The notes below the pieces were generated by a model, which was not told where the DNA came from, searched no databases, and was given only the letters and a program-made list of their open reading frames with translations. A DNA stretch of 64,000 nt from JALEFZ01 sp039817415 (lineage in GTDB: Bacteria; Bacteroidota; Bacteroidia; J057): assembly GCA_039817415.1 (NCBI GenBank), contig JBCBVV010000007.1, positions 62,001 to 126,000 of the forward strand, given 5' to 3'. Shown here in pieces: positions 8,280 through 17,534 of the stretch (position 1 is the first letter of the stretch; every line of letters begins with the position of its first letter). Position numbers and translations under genes: made by a program.

Positions 8280-9248
8280 ATGACTTCCTCTTACAAAATT
8301 CTTTCAGGGACCATTAGCCTTATGTTGTTCCTTTTTATGGCCAATACCTCTATCGCGAAAAAGCGGATTATCCTCGCCCAAACCGATGAGGTTCGAGACA
8401 ATTCAGGGGCCACTTGTGGTGAATGCTACAAAATGGGCGATAAGATTGAATTGACCTTTTGGGGTAGACTGAATAGAACTACCAGAAAGGCGAATAAAGG
8501 CTTTTTCGTTTCCAAAAATGTTCGATTCAAAGTGAGTCTCCTTAGGAATGGAAAGACCATGAAGGCCTATTCGAACCTGAAACCTGCTGACATCGCTACA
8601 GTAAAAAATGCGAATCCTTCTGTTTCAGGTAAAGGGAAAACATACACAGCCAGTCTGTATACCTTGGAATTTACAATTACAGGCGTGGCACCTACTTCCG
8701 TAGGAAAATTTGACGAAATCAGGGTCGAAGTCAAGAATTTTAACCAACAGGGAGGGGGAAGTGGGACCATCGCAGCCAATCCCTCCTATGAAGAAATTCG
8801 GGGGCGTTCTCGGATCTTTGTTTCTAGAAAAGCTTGTAACAAAGAGATCATCTGTATGGGCAACCCGGGTTCAGGCCATACCATCGGTAGCAATAGTTTT
8901 ACAACAGGTTCAGGAAGTCCTGCTAGTATAACGAGGATAAGAGTCTCGCAACTCAAACAAGGTAGAAATGTAGTGAAGGTGGACAAGAAAAAAGGCAGTA
9001 CGCTTTTTCTACTGGTAGACAAAAAAGATGGCAAAACTACCGTCAGGGGAATGACCTTAAAGTTGAAAAACGGCAGATACAGGAACCTGAACAGAAAGGT
9101 AGTCAAAGCAAAGAACCCTAACCTATGGTCTTGTGGCGAAAACTGGAGTGGCCGTCTTGCTCAATTCGAGTTGCCATCAGGAGAAAAGGTAAGAATGACA
9201 CGTTGTAAAAAGGGCTTGATCCTCATGAGGCTTCCCAGTAGCCTATAG
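8280..9248 (+). CDS. Secreted, lysine-rich protein of unknown function
   Basis: 322 residues. A signal peptide ends near residue 26 (ANTSIA). The mature chain is very basic, with many KK and RK pairs. It carries a Cys pair (C46, C49 in TCGECYKMGD), further Cys residues near the middle (KACNKEIICMG) and near the C-terminus (LWSCGENW, TRCKKG), so disulfides are likely. Beta-strand patterns dominate. I recognise no domain and no T9SS tail. It is divergent from the sigma factor and followed by the CHAT gene, which suggests it is part of the same regulated locus. This is an inference. Confidence 0.6.
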   Translation: MTSSYKILSGTISLMLFLFMANTSIAKKRIILAQTDEVRDNSGATCGECYKMGDKIELTFWGRLNRTTRKANKGFFVSKNVRFKVSLLRNGKTMKAYSNLKPADIATVKNANPSVSGKGKTYTASLYTLEFTITGVAPTSVGKFDEIRVEVKNFNQQGGGSGTIAANPSYEEIRGRSRIFVSRKACNKEIICMGNPGSGHTIGSNSFTTGSGSPASITRIRVSQLKQGRNVVKVDKKKGSTLFLLVDKKDGKTTVRGMTLKLKNGRYRNLNRKVVKAKNPNLWSCGENWSGRLAQFELPSGEKVRMTRCKKGLILMRLPSSL

Positions 9249-9275
9249 AGGAATGAGATATTTAGTCGTAAATTA

Positions 9276-9304
9276 AGCAGACCTATACCTAAGGTCTGCT
9301 TTTA
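9276..9304 (+). terminator. Weak terminator between secreted protein and CHAT gene
   Basis: AGCAGACCT/AGGTCTGCT is a perfect 9-bp stem with a 7-base loop, followed by only TTTAT. It lies 15 bases before the CHAT start, so read-through or attenuation is possible. Confidence 0.5.
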
Positions 9305-9318
9305 TATTGGTCCCTTTC

Positions 9319-12123
9319 ATGAAACCTTATCTGATCCTACTAGCATGTTTGATGGTCAATTCTCTGGCTCTACCAGCTCAGCAAAACTTTCAATATGCTG
9401 ATTCATTACTTGATGTAGGTGAATATGAAGAAGCACTCAAAATCGGCTTGGCCCTACGTGCGCAAGGAAAATCAACAGAAAATGCCGAACTGCTTATAGA
9501 TGCTCATTATTTGATTGGGTATTCTTATGAGGCCTTGGGGAAAAGAGGGGAATTCAGCCAGTTTGAAGAAGAAATCAGGCCTTTATTAAGGAGTGATCAT
9601 CCCCATGTCGTAGACATTATGCTGATCTTGGGGAATGCTGAAAGAATCTTGGGAAATACCTACGATGCTTTCCAGTACTATCGCGCAGCATCTAATCGAA
9701 TCAACAAGGATTTTTCTGAAGAGAATGGAGATCTTCTGCTAGACGCGCTCATCAATTTGGGCGTAATCACGGTTCAAATGAACGATTATGAGGCTGGCAT
9801 TTCTTATTATCAATATGCACTACCCCTGATCGATTCCCTCTCTAATCCGGAAGATGCCTACTATTACAATAGCCTGAAGAGAATCGTATATGCCAACCTT
9901 GGAAAGGCCTATTTTCTTTCTGAACAAAAGGAACATAGCCTTCATGCCTTTGAGGCAGCGCTGGAGCCTGCCCTTCAAACATCTGCCAAGGAGACCATCA
10001 GAAATCAACTGAGTTACTCAATTACACTCGTGTACTTTGAAGAGTACCAGAAAGCCGAACAACTCTTACAAGAAGTTCTAGCCAAGAAAAAAATCAGGAA
10101 GTTTGATAAGGGTCGTGCTTTCCGTAGCCTGGCTGAGATAAGGTTGGCTTCTGGCCAAGCTGAAGAAGCCATTGCCTTACTCGACTCTGCTGAAGTATAC
10201 TATACCACCGCCAAAAAGCTGAACACCTTTTGGGGGGTGCTTAACTTACTAAAGGGCAAAGCATACAGCCAAATAACCCAACCCGATTCTGCTAATCAGT
10301 ATTTCCAGCGGTCATTGACTCGTTTGATTTGGAACTTTGATCCGATTCATCCAGACGAATTGCCCCGTTCGCCCTCCTTAGGGAATGGTCGTTATGTCTT
10401 TGAGTGTCTGTTAGAGAAGGCCAGAAATTATCGTGCCCAATCAAAAGATGAACTCGCCTATCATACTTTCGATTTTGCCCTGGGACTCATGGATACCTTA
10501 AGGTCCAACCTCAGCTCTACTAACGCGAAATACTTTTGGGGAGAAGAGGTACAACAAGCATTAGAGGAGGGAATAGAGGTGAGCCTTGAGTTATATAGGC
10601 AGACTCAGGAACCCATTTGGAAGGAAAGAACTTACCAAATGGTGTGGACTCAAAAAGCCTTTAGCTTAAAGGAACAATTGAGGGAATTACACATTCGAAA
10701 TCAGGTAGATATTCCCGATTCCCTTAGAAACAAAGAGGTAAGCCTCGGACTGAAAATAGGTAAGCTGAAGCAACGGTTAACGGAAAACCCTCCAGATAGT
10801 CTGCTTGCCAGCTTGCAGACAGAGTTGTTTCACCTTCAGGATGAGATGCGAAAGTCAAGGGAGAGCTTGGATGAAATGTACCCCCAGCTTATGCAAAGCT
10901 ATCAAGCTACCAGCCTTGACCTGAAATCCATTCAACATCGAATCCGTCCAGAGGAAGCTATATGGGAGTTTTTCTGGGGGGGAAATCAAGTGTTGGCTTT
11001 TGTTTTGACCCAAGATGGTATCCAGTGTTTTGAATTGGGCGATCCTGAGAAGGTAGAGAAAAGCATTAAACCTTTCCTCAAAAGGCTCCGAGATCCTCAA
11101 TGGGTGCAGGAGTATGCCTTCAGGAAGGATGGAAAGAAGGAATTTGGGAAGTATGCCTATGGTGTATTCAGGCTGTTGGAACCTATGTATCAAAATTGGA
11201 CGAGGCTGAAAATAATTCCCGATGGTTTACTGACAAGTATTCCCTTTGAATGTTTACTGATCAGCAAGCCGAAAGAGGAAGAGGATTATGATGCTTTTGA
11301 TTGGTTGGTGAATCATGCTTCGATCTCATATGATTATGCCCTCGATATTCCTGTTGCGACTACCCAGCCAGGTAAGAAACTGACTTACCTGGGGATTGCG
11401 CCTGCTTATGCCCATGAATTCCCTCCTTCCCTGACGAGGGGCAGTACCTTTAGAGGTAGTTTTTCACCACTGGTATACAACAAAGAAGAGGTAGAAAGGG
11501 GAGCTAGGATTTTTGGAGGAGAAAGTCTGATAGGACCAGATGGGGACAAAGCCTCCTTCCTAAAAGTGTACCAAGGGGCCAATATTATTCACATGGCCTT
11601 ACATGCCTTTGTCAATGATACTTTTCCAGCCTATTCTGGTTTAGCCTTTGCTCAAGAAGGAAAGCAAATCGCTCAGGGAGAAATTCTCTACGCCTACGAA
11701 GTGCCTACATTGAATCTTCAGGCTGATTTGACCTTGCTTTCCGCCTGCCAAAGTGGGGTGGGGTATTATCAGGCAGGAGAAGGTGTCATGAGCTTGGGCA
11801 GAAACTTTATGGAAGCAGGGAGTAGATCTGTTGCCATGACACATTGGTCGGTGGATGATGAGGCAAGCGCCCTTTTGGCGACAGCCTTTTTGCAATACCT
11901 AAAGGAGGGATTATCCAAAGATGATGCTCTGAAGCAGGCCAAAAAAGACTATTTATCAGGGCAAGACAAAAACCATCCATATTTTTGGGGAAGTTTTGTA
12001 CTAATGGGGGATGTTGCGCCCCTTAGTCATCCAACCAACAGAACCTTTTGGTTGATTATCATCATTTTAGCATCCACACTATTTTTGTTAGGTTTGAGAT
12101 ATTTCATCGGAAGAAGGAGTTGA
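9319..12123 (+). CDS. TPR-CHAT protein, membrane-anchored at the C-terminus
   Basis: About 934 residues. A signal peptide (MKPYLILLACLMVNSLALPAQ) leads into TPR repeats over about residues 25-330 and a coiled linker near 480-530. A CHAT domain (caspase-HetF-associated with TPR, clan CD protease fold) covers about 640-895. The catalytic pair is visible: H762 in IIHMALHAFV and C810 in LLSACQSGVG. GEGVMSLGRNFMEAGSRSVAMT and the C-terminal HPYFWGSFVLMGD box are typical. A final TM helix (WLIIIILASTLFLLGL) and RRS end the protein. The domain is expected to face the periplasm. The target protein is unknown. I chose the ATG at 9319; a TTG at 9307 is upstream in frame. The transglutaminase-like gene follows after 16 bases. 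Confidence 0.88.
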   Translation: MKPYLILLACLMVNSLALPAQQNFQYADSLLDVGEYEEALKIGLALRAQGKSTENAELLIDAHYLIGYSYEALGKRGEFSQFEEEIRPLLRSDHPHVVDIMLILGNAERILGNTYDAFQYYRAASNRINKDFSEENGDLLLDALINLGVITVQMNDYEAGISYYQYALPLIDSLSNPEDAYYYNSLKRIVYANLGKAYFLSEQKEHSLHAFEAALEPALQTSAKETIRNQLSYSITLVYFEEYQKAEQLLQEVLAKKKIRKFDKGRAFRSLAEIRLASGQAEEAIALLDSAEVYYTTAKKLNTFWGVLNLLKGKAYSQITQPDSANQYFQRSLTRLIWNFDPIHPDELPRSPSLGNGRYVFECLLEKARNYRAQSKDELAYHTFDFALGLMDTLRSNLSSTNAKYFWGEEVQQALEEGIEVSLELYRQTQEPIWKERTYQMVWTQKAFSLKEQLRELHIRNQVDIPDSLRNKEVSLGLKIGKLKQRLTENPPDSLLASLQTELFHLQDEMRKSRESLDEMYPQLMQSYQATSLDLKSIQHRIRPEEAIWEFFWGGNQVLAFVLTQDGIQCFELGDPEKVEKSIKPFLKRLRDPQWVQEYAFRKDGKKEFGKYAYGVFRLLEPMYQNWTRLKIIPDGLLTSIPFECLLISKPKEEEDYDAFDWLVNHASISYDYALDIPVATTQPGKKLTYLGIAPAYAHEFPPSLTRGSTFRGSFSPLVYNKEEVERGARIFGGESLIGPDGDKASFLKVYQGANIIHMALHAFVNDTFPAYSGLAFAQEGKQIAQGEILYAYEVPTLNLQADLTLLSACQSGVGYYQAGEGVMSLGRNFMEAGSRSVAMTHWSVDDEASALLATAFLQYLKEGLSKDDALKQAKKDYLSGQDKNHPYFWGSFVLMGDVAPLSHPTNRTFWLIIIILASTLFLLGLRYFIGRRS

Positions 12124-12139
12124 ACTAGGACTGAACGAC

Positions 12140-13237
12140 ATGAGTTTGAAGGAGATCCGTATTGAACATATAGGGAAATTGGTCGCATGGCTATGTCTAT
12201 GCGTATTCCTCGTTTCCTGTGAAGAAAAGGCCCCCAAAAAAGTGAAGAAGCAGGAAGTACCTGTACTAGCTAAGACCATCATGGGTTATCTTTCCTTGCC
12301 CAATTTTGTCAATGAGGATTTTGAAGGGCAGGTCTTTGGGGACATTGCCGACTTCCTGGTTTTTGATCCCAAAAGCTCCTTTGCCTATTTTAGCTTGGAA
12401 GAACCTTGGGACAAGACTCATCTCTGGAAGTTGTGCTCAGATACCACTCAAATTGAATATGGGAAGATAGAGGATAACCACATGGCATTGGGCCCATATA
12501 AAAGCCGTAACAAAAATCGCTTGCTATTTAGGTTTCCGGCACGCTTTCTCAACATCAACAAAGACTCCACCCTTTCTGTCCATTACGGCAAGTTGAGCTA
12601 TTCCCTTAGTATTGATCAGCTGAAGGATTTCTATACCCGTAAGTCGATTTATGATGGGCCAGCGCTTTTTGTCTACGAAAATGAAGGGAAACGCTATTCT
12701 ATCGCAAATCACTCTGCGGTTGTTTCTCCTGCGGGCGAACCTAGTCTAGAGGCTTTTTTAGAAAATCTTCTGCCTGACAACCTCAGCAATGAGCAGAAAT
12801 ACCAACGGACACTGGATTTTGTCTCTCGGGAGATCGATTATGAAGACATCAACAAATACGAGATCTTTTTTAAACCGAATGAGGTCCTCATGCGAGGAAA
12901 GAGCGATTGTAGTGGGAAGGTCGTGCTTTATGCTTCCTTATTGGAACAATTGAAATTGCCCTATCTACTGGTGTATACAGATGGGCATATTCTCGTGGCC
13001 GTTCCTGGGAAATTCTCCAAGTCAAATAAAATGAACTTCAAGCACGAGGGAGAGGATTACTATTTTGCAGAAACCACCCTCTCGGGATTTCGGATTGGGT
13101 ATACCCGCACCATGCCAGAGCTATCTGAGGCGGATATAGAGTTTATCCAAAAGGGAGGGAAAAGGACGCGTCTATTTGATTACATCAGAAAAGACTCCTT
13201 GGATTTCCTGACCATGGAGATCGAAGTGGAGGAATAA
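12140..13237 (+). CDS. Transglutaminase-like lipoprotein
   Basis: 365 residues. A lipobox FLVSC gives lipidation at C27; the next residues EEKAPKK form a linker. Residues 210-320 look like a transglutaminase-like papain fold: C257 in GKSDCSGKVVLYASLLEQL, H283 in TDGHILVAVPG and an acidic third position, E311, in YYFAETT. This spacing and order (Cys, His, acid) is standard. The N-terminal 180 residues are beta-rich and not recognised. It lies 16 bases after the CHAT gene and is probably co-transcribed with it. Members of this fold cleave or crosslink peptides; the substrate here is unknown. Confidence 0.7.
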   Translation: MSLKEIRIEHIGKLVAWLCLCVFLVSCEEKAPKKVKKQEVPVLAKTIMGYLSLPNFVNEDFEGQVFGDIADFLVFDPKSSFAYFSLEEPWDKTHLWKLCSDTTQIEYGKIEDNHMALGPYKSRNKNRLLFRFPARFLNINKDSTLSVHYGKLSYSLSIDQLKDFYTRKSIYDGPALFVYENEGKRYSIANHSAVVSPAGEPSLEAFLENLLPDNLSNEQKYQRTLDFVSREIDYEDINKYEIFFKPNEVLMRGKSDCSGKVVLYASLLEQLKLPYLLVYTDGHILVAVPGKFSKSNKMNFKHEGEDYYFAETTLSGFRIGYTRTMPELSEADIEFIQKGGKRTRLFDYIRKDSLDFLTMEIEVEE

Positions 13238-13366
13238 GCCAGAGCAATGGGTAGGATTATATCATTCCACATAAAGAAATCGTTATAATTTCAGCATGCG
13301 GAAAACTGAACTTTATTTTTCCCGTATGTTTGTCTACTGACAAGACACACAACTGTTGCCAACCTT

Positions 13367-14047
13367 ATGAAACGATTTTCCTACCTGATTCTCATTCTGT
13401 TAGTAGGAGTTAGCTGTACTGGATGTTTTGAATTGATCGAGGAATTGACCCTCAATTCAGACGGCTCCGGGCATATCGCCATTACCTTCAACGGAAGCCA
13501 AAGCAAAGGCAAACTCAATTCCGTGATGAAACTAGAAACGGTCAATGGCTACAAAGTTCCCTCTAAATCGGATATCAACCAAGAGTTTTACCAGCTGAAG
13601 AAGGATTTGAATGCCATGTCAGGTATTTCTAATGTCAAGATTTCCCTAGACTCAGATAACTTCATTTATACAGTTGAAGGGGATTTTCAGAATATCCCAG
13701 CCTTGAATAAGGCCTTAAATCAGGTAGCGAAGAGTAGTATTGAGAAAAGAAATATGCCCTACAGGTTTACACCATTTGATCATTATCAAATGAGTGGCCG
13801 GAAATTTGTTCGAACAGGTCCTGATAGGGATAGAGTACCTGATTATCAAAAGGTGAAGATGGATGATCGACAAATCTTCGAATCGGGTGAATACAGGGCA
13901 ATTTACCGCTTTGAGCAACCCATTCAGTCTGTATCCAACGACAGGGCCGTTGTCTCAAAAAATCGCAAGGCTATGATGTTTCATGCCTCTGTGAAGGAAC
14001 TGATAGATTCCAAAATTCCCATGGCTAATACCATTACATTACAATAG
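13367..14047 (+). CDS. Envelope lipoprotein, first gene of a three-gene operon
   Basis: 226 residues. The signal peptide ends in VGVSCTGC, so C17 or C20 is lipidated. The mature part starts with FELIEELTLNSDGSGHI, a beta-hairpin opening seen in LppM-like lipoproteins, but I cannot name the family firmly. The stop codon touches the start of the next gene with no gap, so the two are translated together. A TATGTTTG sequence at 13325-13332 fits the Bacteroidota -7 box (TAnnTTTG) 35 bases before the ATG, though the -33 TTG is not clear. Confidence 0.55.
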   Translation: MKRFSYLILILLVGVSCTGCFELIEELTLNSDGSGHIAITFNGSQSKGKLNSVMKLETVNGYKVPSKSDINQEFYQLKKDLNAMSGISNVKISLDSDNFIYTVEGDFQNIPALNKALNQVAKSSIEKRNMPYRFTPFDHYQMSGRKFVRTGPDRDRVPDYQKVKMDDRQIFESGEYRAIYRFEQPIQSVSNDRAVVSKNRKAMMFHASVKELIDSKIPMANTITLQ

Positions 14048-15946
14048 ATGTTTCACATGTTACACACAACCTTTGTATGGCTAAAACAGACAATTGCAGT
14101 GCTTCTGTTTGCCATCACAACCTTTAGTTTCCTATCTGCTCAAAACCTGCTAAATCATGTACCGAATGATGCTGACATAGTAGTAGAATTCAACATTGAC
14201 GAACTAGCAGCCAAAGTAGATCTGGATAGCCTGGGAAGAATGCCTATGATGGTAGAATTCCTGAAAGGTGCCCCCAAGCTGATTAAAAATCCTAAAAACT
14301 ATGGGATTGAGACAAGAGAGAAACTCGCCTTTTTCCTAGGTACAGGAGATAACCTCATGTACTTCGGGCTTCTTGTCCCTATTAATGACGTGGAAAAGTT
14401 TAAAGGCTTCGCCCAAGAAATGGGAGACGGATGGAAAGTAGAGACCACCGATAACTTCTGGACCATGAAAGATGTCCGTGAATATGGTGAAGGAGGCTTG
14501 ACCAAAATCAAATCTCTTAGCGGTTTTACGGAGAAGTACGCACTTTTCATCGATGGTAATTTTGTAAAGGATCCCGATCTGCCAGATCAGTTCGAAAACT
14601 ATTACGAACGCTATGATGAAATTGATCGCCTAAAAGGAATTGCACTTGAAAAGAAACTCTCTTCCGTCATGGGCCTTAATGGTACCCAGAGTATCAAGGC
14701 GAATCCTACCTTTAACAGACTTTCTGCCAACAAGGGAGAGATTCGTCTGTTCATGAACTCCGAAATTGCGATGGGAGGGATGCAAGAGGAATTTAGAAGA
14801 AATCCTATGCTGTCTACCCTTTACAGCCAAATGGAAGAATTCTACTATAACAATTACCTGACTGCCTCTTTGAGCGCCAATGATGGAGCTATTGAATTTG
14901 ACATTGATCAGGAACCAAATGCGAAGATTAGGGAAATCTCAGAGTCCATTATCAAAAAGGCTAAGATCAACAAGAGATTCAGTAAGTATGTGGCTCAGGA
15001 TGACCTATTAGGGTATTATTCCTTCGCTTTTAATTCCTACAATGCGGTGAAGACCTACAGAGAAATGGTAACACCCATCATTGATTCTATTCCCAATATC
15101 CCCGGTGGTCTGGCTTCTTCTGGATTTGACATCCTTGATATTTTTATCGACGAAGATGCATTGGCTGACTTAATCCCAGGTGATATGATGGTCGCTTTTA
15201 CAGGAATCAAAAGCTACGAAAGAGAGTACACCACTTACCAGTACAATGATTCTACCTTTGAAAGAGAAGAAATCATCAAAACCCGTAAGGTGCCAGCCCC
15301 AGAATTTACCTTTATGATGTCCACCAAAAATGAGGAGGATATGAATAAGATCATGAAGGCCCTCACAAAAATTCCTGGTTCGAGTAGGCGTAATCCAGAC
15401 CCCATCTTCGTGAGTCAGGGAAGCTATTTGACAAGCCCTATGATTGCCGAAAATACGGGTATGGACTTATTTGTAGCTATGCAAGATGGAATTGTTTTTG
15501 TGTCCAATAATGATGACCTAATCAAAAATAAATTGACAACAGGCGGCTATCTTGGCAACCAAAGACTTGCTAAAGCTCATAGGAAGGCCATGAAGAAGAA
15601 CAATGCCGTTTTGTATACAGACATGGACAAGGTTCTTGCTTCCATCAAAGGAATAGATGACAGAAGCATCAAGGGCGAGCAGCCACAAAAGATATTGTCT
15701 ATGTTAGGAGATAAGATGGACGAGATGTGGTTAGTAGGCTCTAGTCGTAAAGATCCATATGCCTCTAAGATGGTAGTCAGCATGAAGGATGAAAGTCAAA
15801 ATGCTGTATGGCAGATCGCACAAGTTGTCAACGATATTTATCTTGAAACCTCCAAGCGTCGTCGCAATCGCATACAGGAAATAGAGATGGTACCAGATGA
15901 AGAGGAGACAGACATGGAGATCGAAGAAGACAAAGGGAACGAATAA
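14048..15946 (+). CDS. Secreted DUF4836-like protein
   Basis: 632 residues with a signal peptide (cleavage after FLSAQ near residue 32 from this ATG; a second ATG lies nine bases later). The mature start LLNHVPNDADIVVEFNIDEL and the segment EKLAFFLGTGDNLMYFGLLV follow the pattern of DUF4836 proteins of Bacteroidota. The rest alternates beta-strands and amphipathic helices, and the last 30 residues are very acidic (VPDEEETDMEIEEDKGNE). It directly abuts the preceding lipoprotein gene and is six bases from the next. No function is known; a periplasmic or surface location is inferred. Confidence 0.6.
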   Translation: MFHMLHTTFVWLKQTIAVLLFAITTFSFLSAQNLLNHVPNDADIVVEFNIDELAAKVDLDSLGRMPMMVEFLKGAPKLIKNPKNYGIETREKLAFFLGTGDNLMYFGLLVPINDVEKFKGFAQEMGDGWKVETTDNFWTMKDVREYGEGGLTKIKSLSGFTEKYALFIDGNFVKDPDLPDQFENYYERYDEIDRLKGIALEKKLSSVMGLNGTQSIKANPTFNRLSANKGEIRLFMNSEIAMGGMQEEFRRNPMLSTLYSQMEEFYYNNYLTASLSANDGAIEFDIDQEPNAKIREISESIIKKAKINKRFSKYVAQDDLLGYYSFAFNSYNAVKTYREMVTPIIDSIPNIPGGLASSGFDILDIFIDEDALADLIPGDMMVAFTGIKSYEREYTTYQYNDSTFEREEIIKTRKVPAPEFTFMMSTKNEEDMNKIMKALTKIPGSSRRNPDPIFVSQGSYLTSPMIAENTGMDLFVAMQDGIVFVSNNDDLIKNKLTTGGYLGNQRLAKAHRKAMKKNNAVLYTDMDKVLASIKGIDDRSIKGEQPQKILSMLGDKMDEMWLVGSSRKDPYASKMVVSMKDESQNAVWQIAQVVNDIYLETSKRRRNRIQEIEMVPDEEETDMEIEEDKGNE

Positions 15947-15951
15947 AATAG

Positions 15952-17445
15952 ATGAAACGAGTTTTTTGGACCATATTACTCCTTCTGCTATTGGCGGGGG
16001 GAGTAATTTGGTATATAAGAAGCGGAAAAGGCGATCGCTTTGCTGCTTACATCAGCAAGGATGTGGGGGTCGCCGCTACCGTACATACAGGGAAATTTGC
16101 ACGTATTCTGGCTTCCGAGAAAATAGGAAATGGAGGCCGCTTAAATGCCCTATTCAAACGCTTCAAAGAAGAGAAGGGGATTAACCTCATGAATCGTGAA
16201 GGAAATGACAATGGCCTCGATTTGTTGATCGCCCCCATGATCTGTACCTATCCCCGTCAAAATGTAAGAGTGCTCCATGTAATTCTTGACGATCGAGATA
16301 AATTTGAAGCCTATTTGAGGGATCGTTGGAAAATCGATTTTCAACAGAACGATAGTCTTCGTTATGCCTACTTAGCTGAAAGAAGAGCCATGTTGGCTTG
16401 GAATGAGGAAGTGGTTTTGTTAGCGGGAAATGGAGATGAAAATCAGTTGTATAATCATCTTGCCAACTTATTCTTCCTCAAGGAAAAGGATAAGTGGACT
16501 ACCGAATTATTTGAAAAAGCGAGGAAGGGGGAAGGTGAAATTACAGCCTTGTTTGCGCCGTCTAGTATGGGCTTAAGTGATTCTTTGTATGCACCAGCAG
16601 AATTTTCAGCTAGTTTTGAAGATGGAGGACTTGAGGTAGAATTGATTCTCACGCCAAGAAATAAGCCTTTGGTCCTCTTGGAAGGGCCGGACGTACTTTC
16701 TCACCAAGACTCCGAGCTTCCTTTAGAACTGGGATTGGCCATTGAGCCTGCCTTTCTGAGGTCTGTTATTCCCCCATCAGATAGGGAAGCTATTCAAGAG
16801 TTCTTGAGTTTTTGGGAAGGGAATTTTTACCTGCAGATCAAGGATACAATCAGTGCGATGGATACGGTCATTACCTACGAGTATGACGACAATTTCAACA
16901 AGGTAGAAGTTCAGCGTACTAAGCGGAAGGTAGCTTTGGCTGGAGGAGCTTTTCTACCCTTTGAGGATGAAATGGCCCTTGAGGCGCTTATCGTGAATAT
17001 GGCCGATAAGAACCTCATTCAAGGAAATGACTCCCTCTTCCAATTACTTGATGTATTTGAGCAGAACATATTTGGAAGCAAACATGATCCCCAAGATGGT
17101 AGCTCTATTCTAGCCTTTTCGACAGAAAGAGAGCGCGAAACAACCTTCATTGATATGGGAAAGAGACAGGAGAGGATGAAGGAATCTATTGACCAACTTT
17201 TCCTTTCCGCAAGAGTGAGGCCTTCAGGATTTGACCTACTGAGCTTGAGTCAAGAAGATCCAGAAATGCAACGTATCCTCAGGCAATTAGGCAAACAACA
17301 AGCGGATGCTAGTTTACTCGGGACTCAGGAAGGAGAACGCCTTTTCTTTGAATTGGAAATCTTGCTTGAAAGAGAAAATGAAAATGTGGTCTTGGGAATC
17401 CTTGAACTTATCCTTGAAGCTGATGTAGATACGAATTTGCAGTAA
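15952..17445 (+). CDS. Membrane-anchored protein related to the preceding DUF4836-like gene
   Basis: 497 residues. An N-terminal membrane anchor (FWTILLLLLLAGGVIWYI, residues 5-22) is not followed by a clear cleavage site. The order of segments resembles the preceding protein: an early DVGVAATVHTGKFARIL strand-helix unit, then VRVLHVILDDRDKFEAYLRD, matching the GLLVPINDVEKFKGFA segment there. I take the two as diverged paralogs. It is the last gene of the operon and ends in a shared bidirectional terminator. Function unknown. Confidence 0.55.
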   Translation: MKRVFWTILLLLLLAGGVIWYIRSGKGDRFAAYISKDVGVAATVHTGKFARILASEKIGNGGRLNALFKRFKEEKGINLMNREGNDNGLDLLIAPMICTYPRQNVRVLHVILDDRDKFEAYLRDRWKIDFQQNDSLRYAYLAERRAMLAWNEEVVLLAGNGDENQLYNHLANLFFLKEKDKWTTELFEKARKGEGEITALFAPSSMGLSDSLYAPAEFSASFEDGGLEVELILTPRNKPLVLLEGPDVLSHQDSELPLELGLAIEPAFLRSVIPPSDREAIQEFLSFWEGNFYLQIKDTISAMDTVITYEYDDNFNKVEVQRTKRKVALAGGAFLPFEDEMALEALIVNMADKNLIQGNDSLFQLLDVFEQNIFGSKHDPQDGSSILAFSTERERETTFIDMGKRQERMKESIDQLFLSARVRPSGFDLLSLSQEDPEMQRILRQLGKQQADASLLGTQEGERLFFELEILLERENENVVLGILELILEADVDTNLQ

Positions 17446-17464
17446 ATTAAGCTGCTGAAAAAAG

Positions 17465-17497
17465 AAAAGGCCGCCTGAGAAAGGCAGCCTTTTTTTA
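17465..17497. terminator. Bidirectional terminator between operon and terC
   Basis: AAAAGGCCGCCT pairs with AGGCAGCCTTTT with one mismatch and a 5-base loop. T-runs occur on both strands, so it can serve the plus-strand operon and the minus-strand terC gene. Confidence 0.85.
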
Positions 17498-17534
17498 TGA
17501 CCCATATGGTCAAATAACTTTTTGTCAAGGGTGT

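Noticed and set aside
9319..12123. TPR-CHAT as part of a type III-E CRISPR (Craspase) system
   Set aside because: No gRAMP/Cas7-11, no cas genes and no CRISPR array; the protein has a signal peptide and a C-terminal TM helix, which do not fit a cytoplasmic Cas partner.
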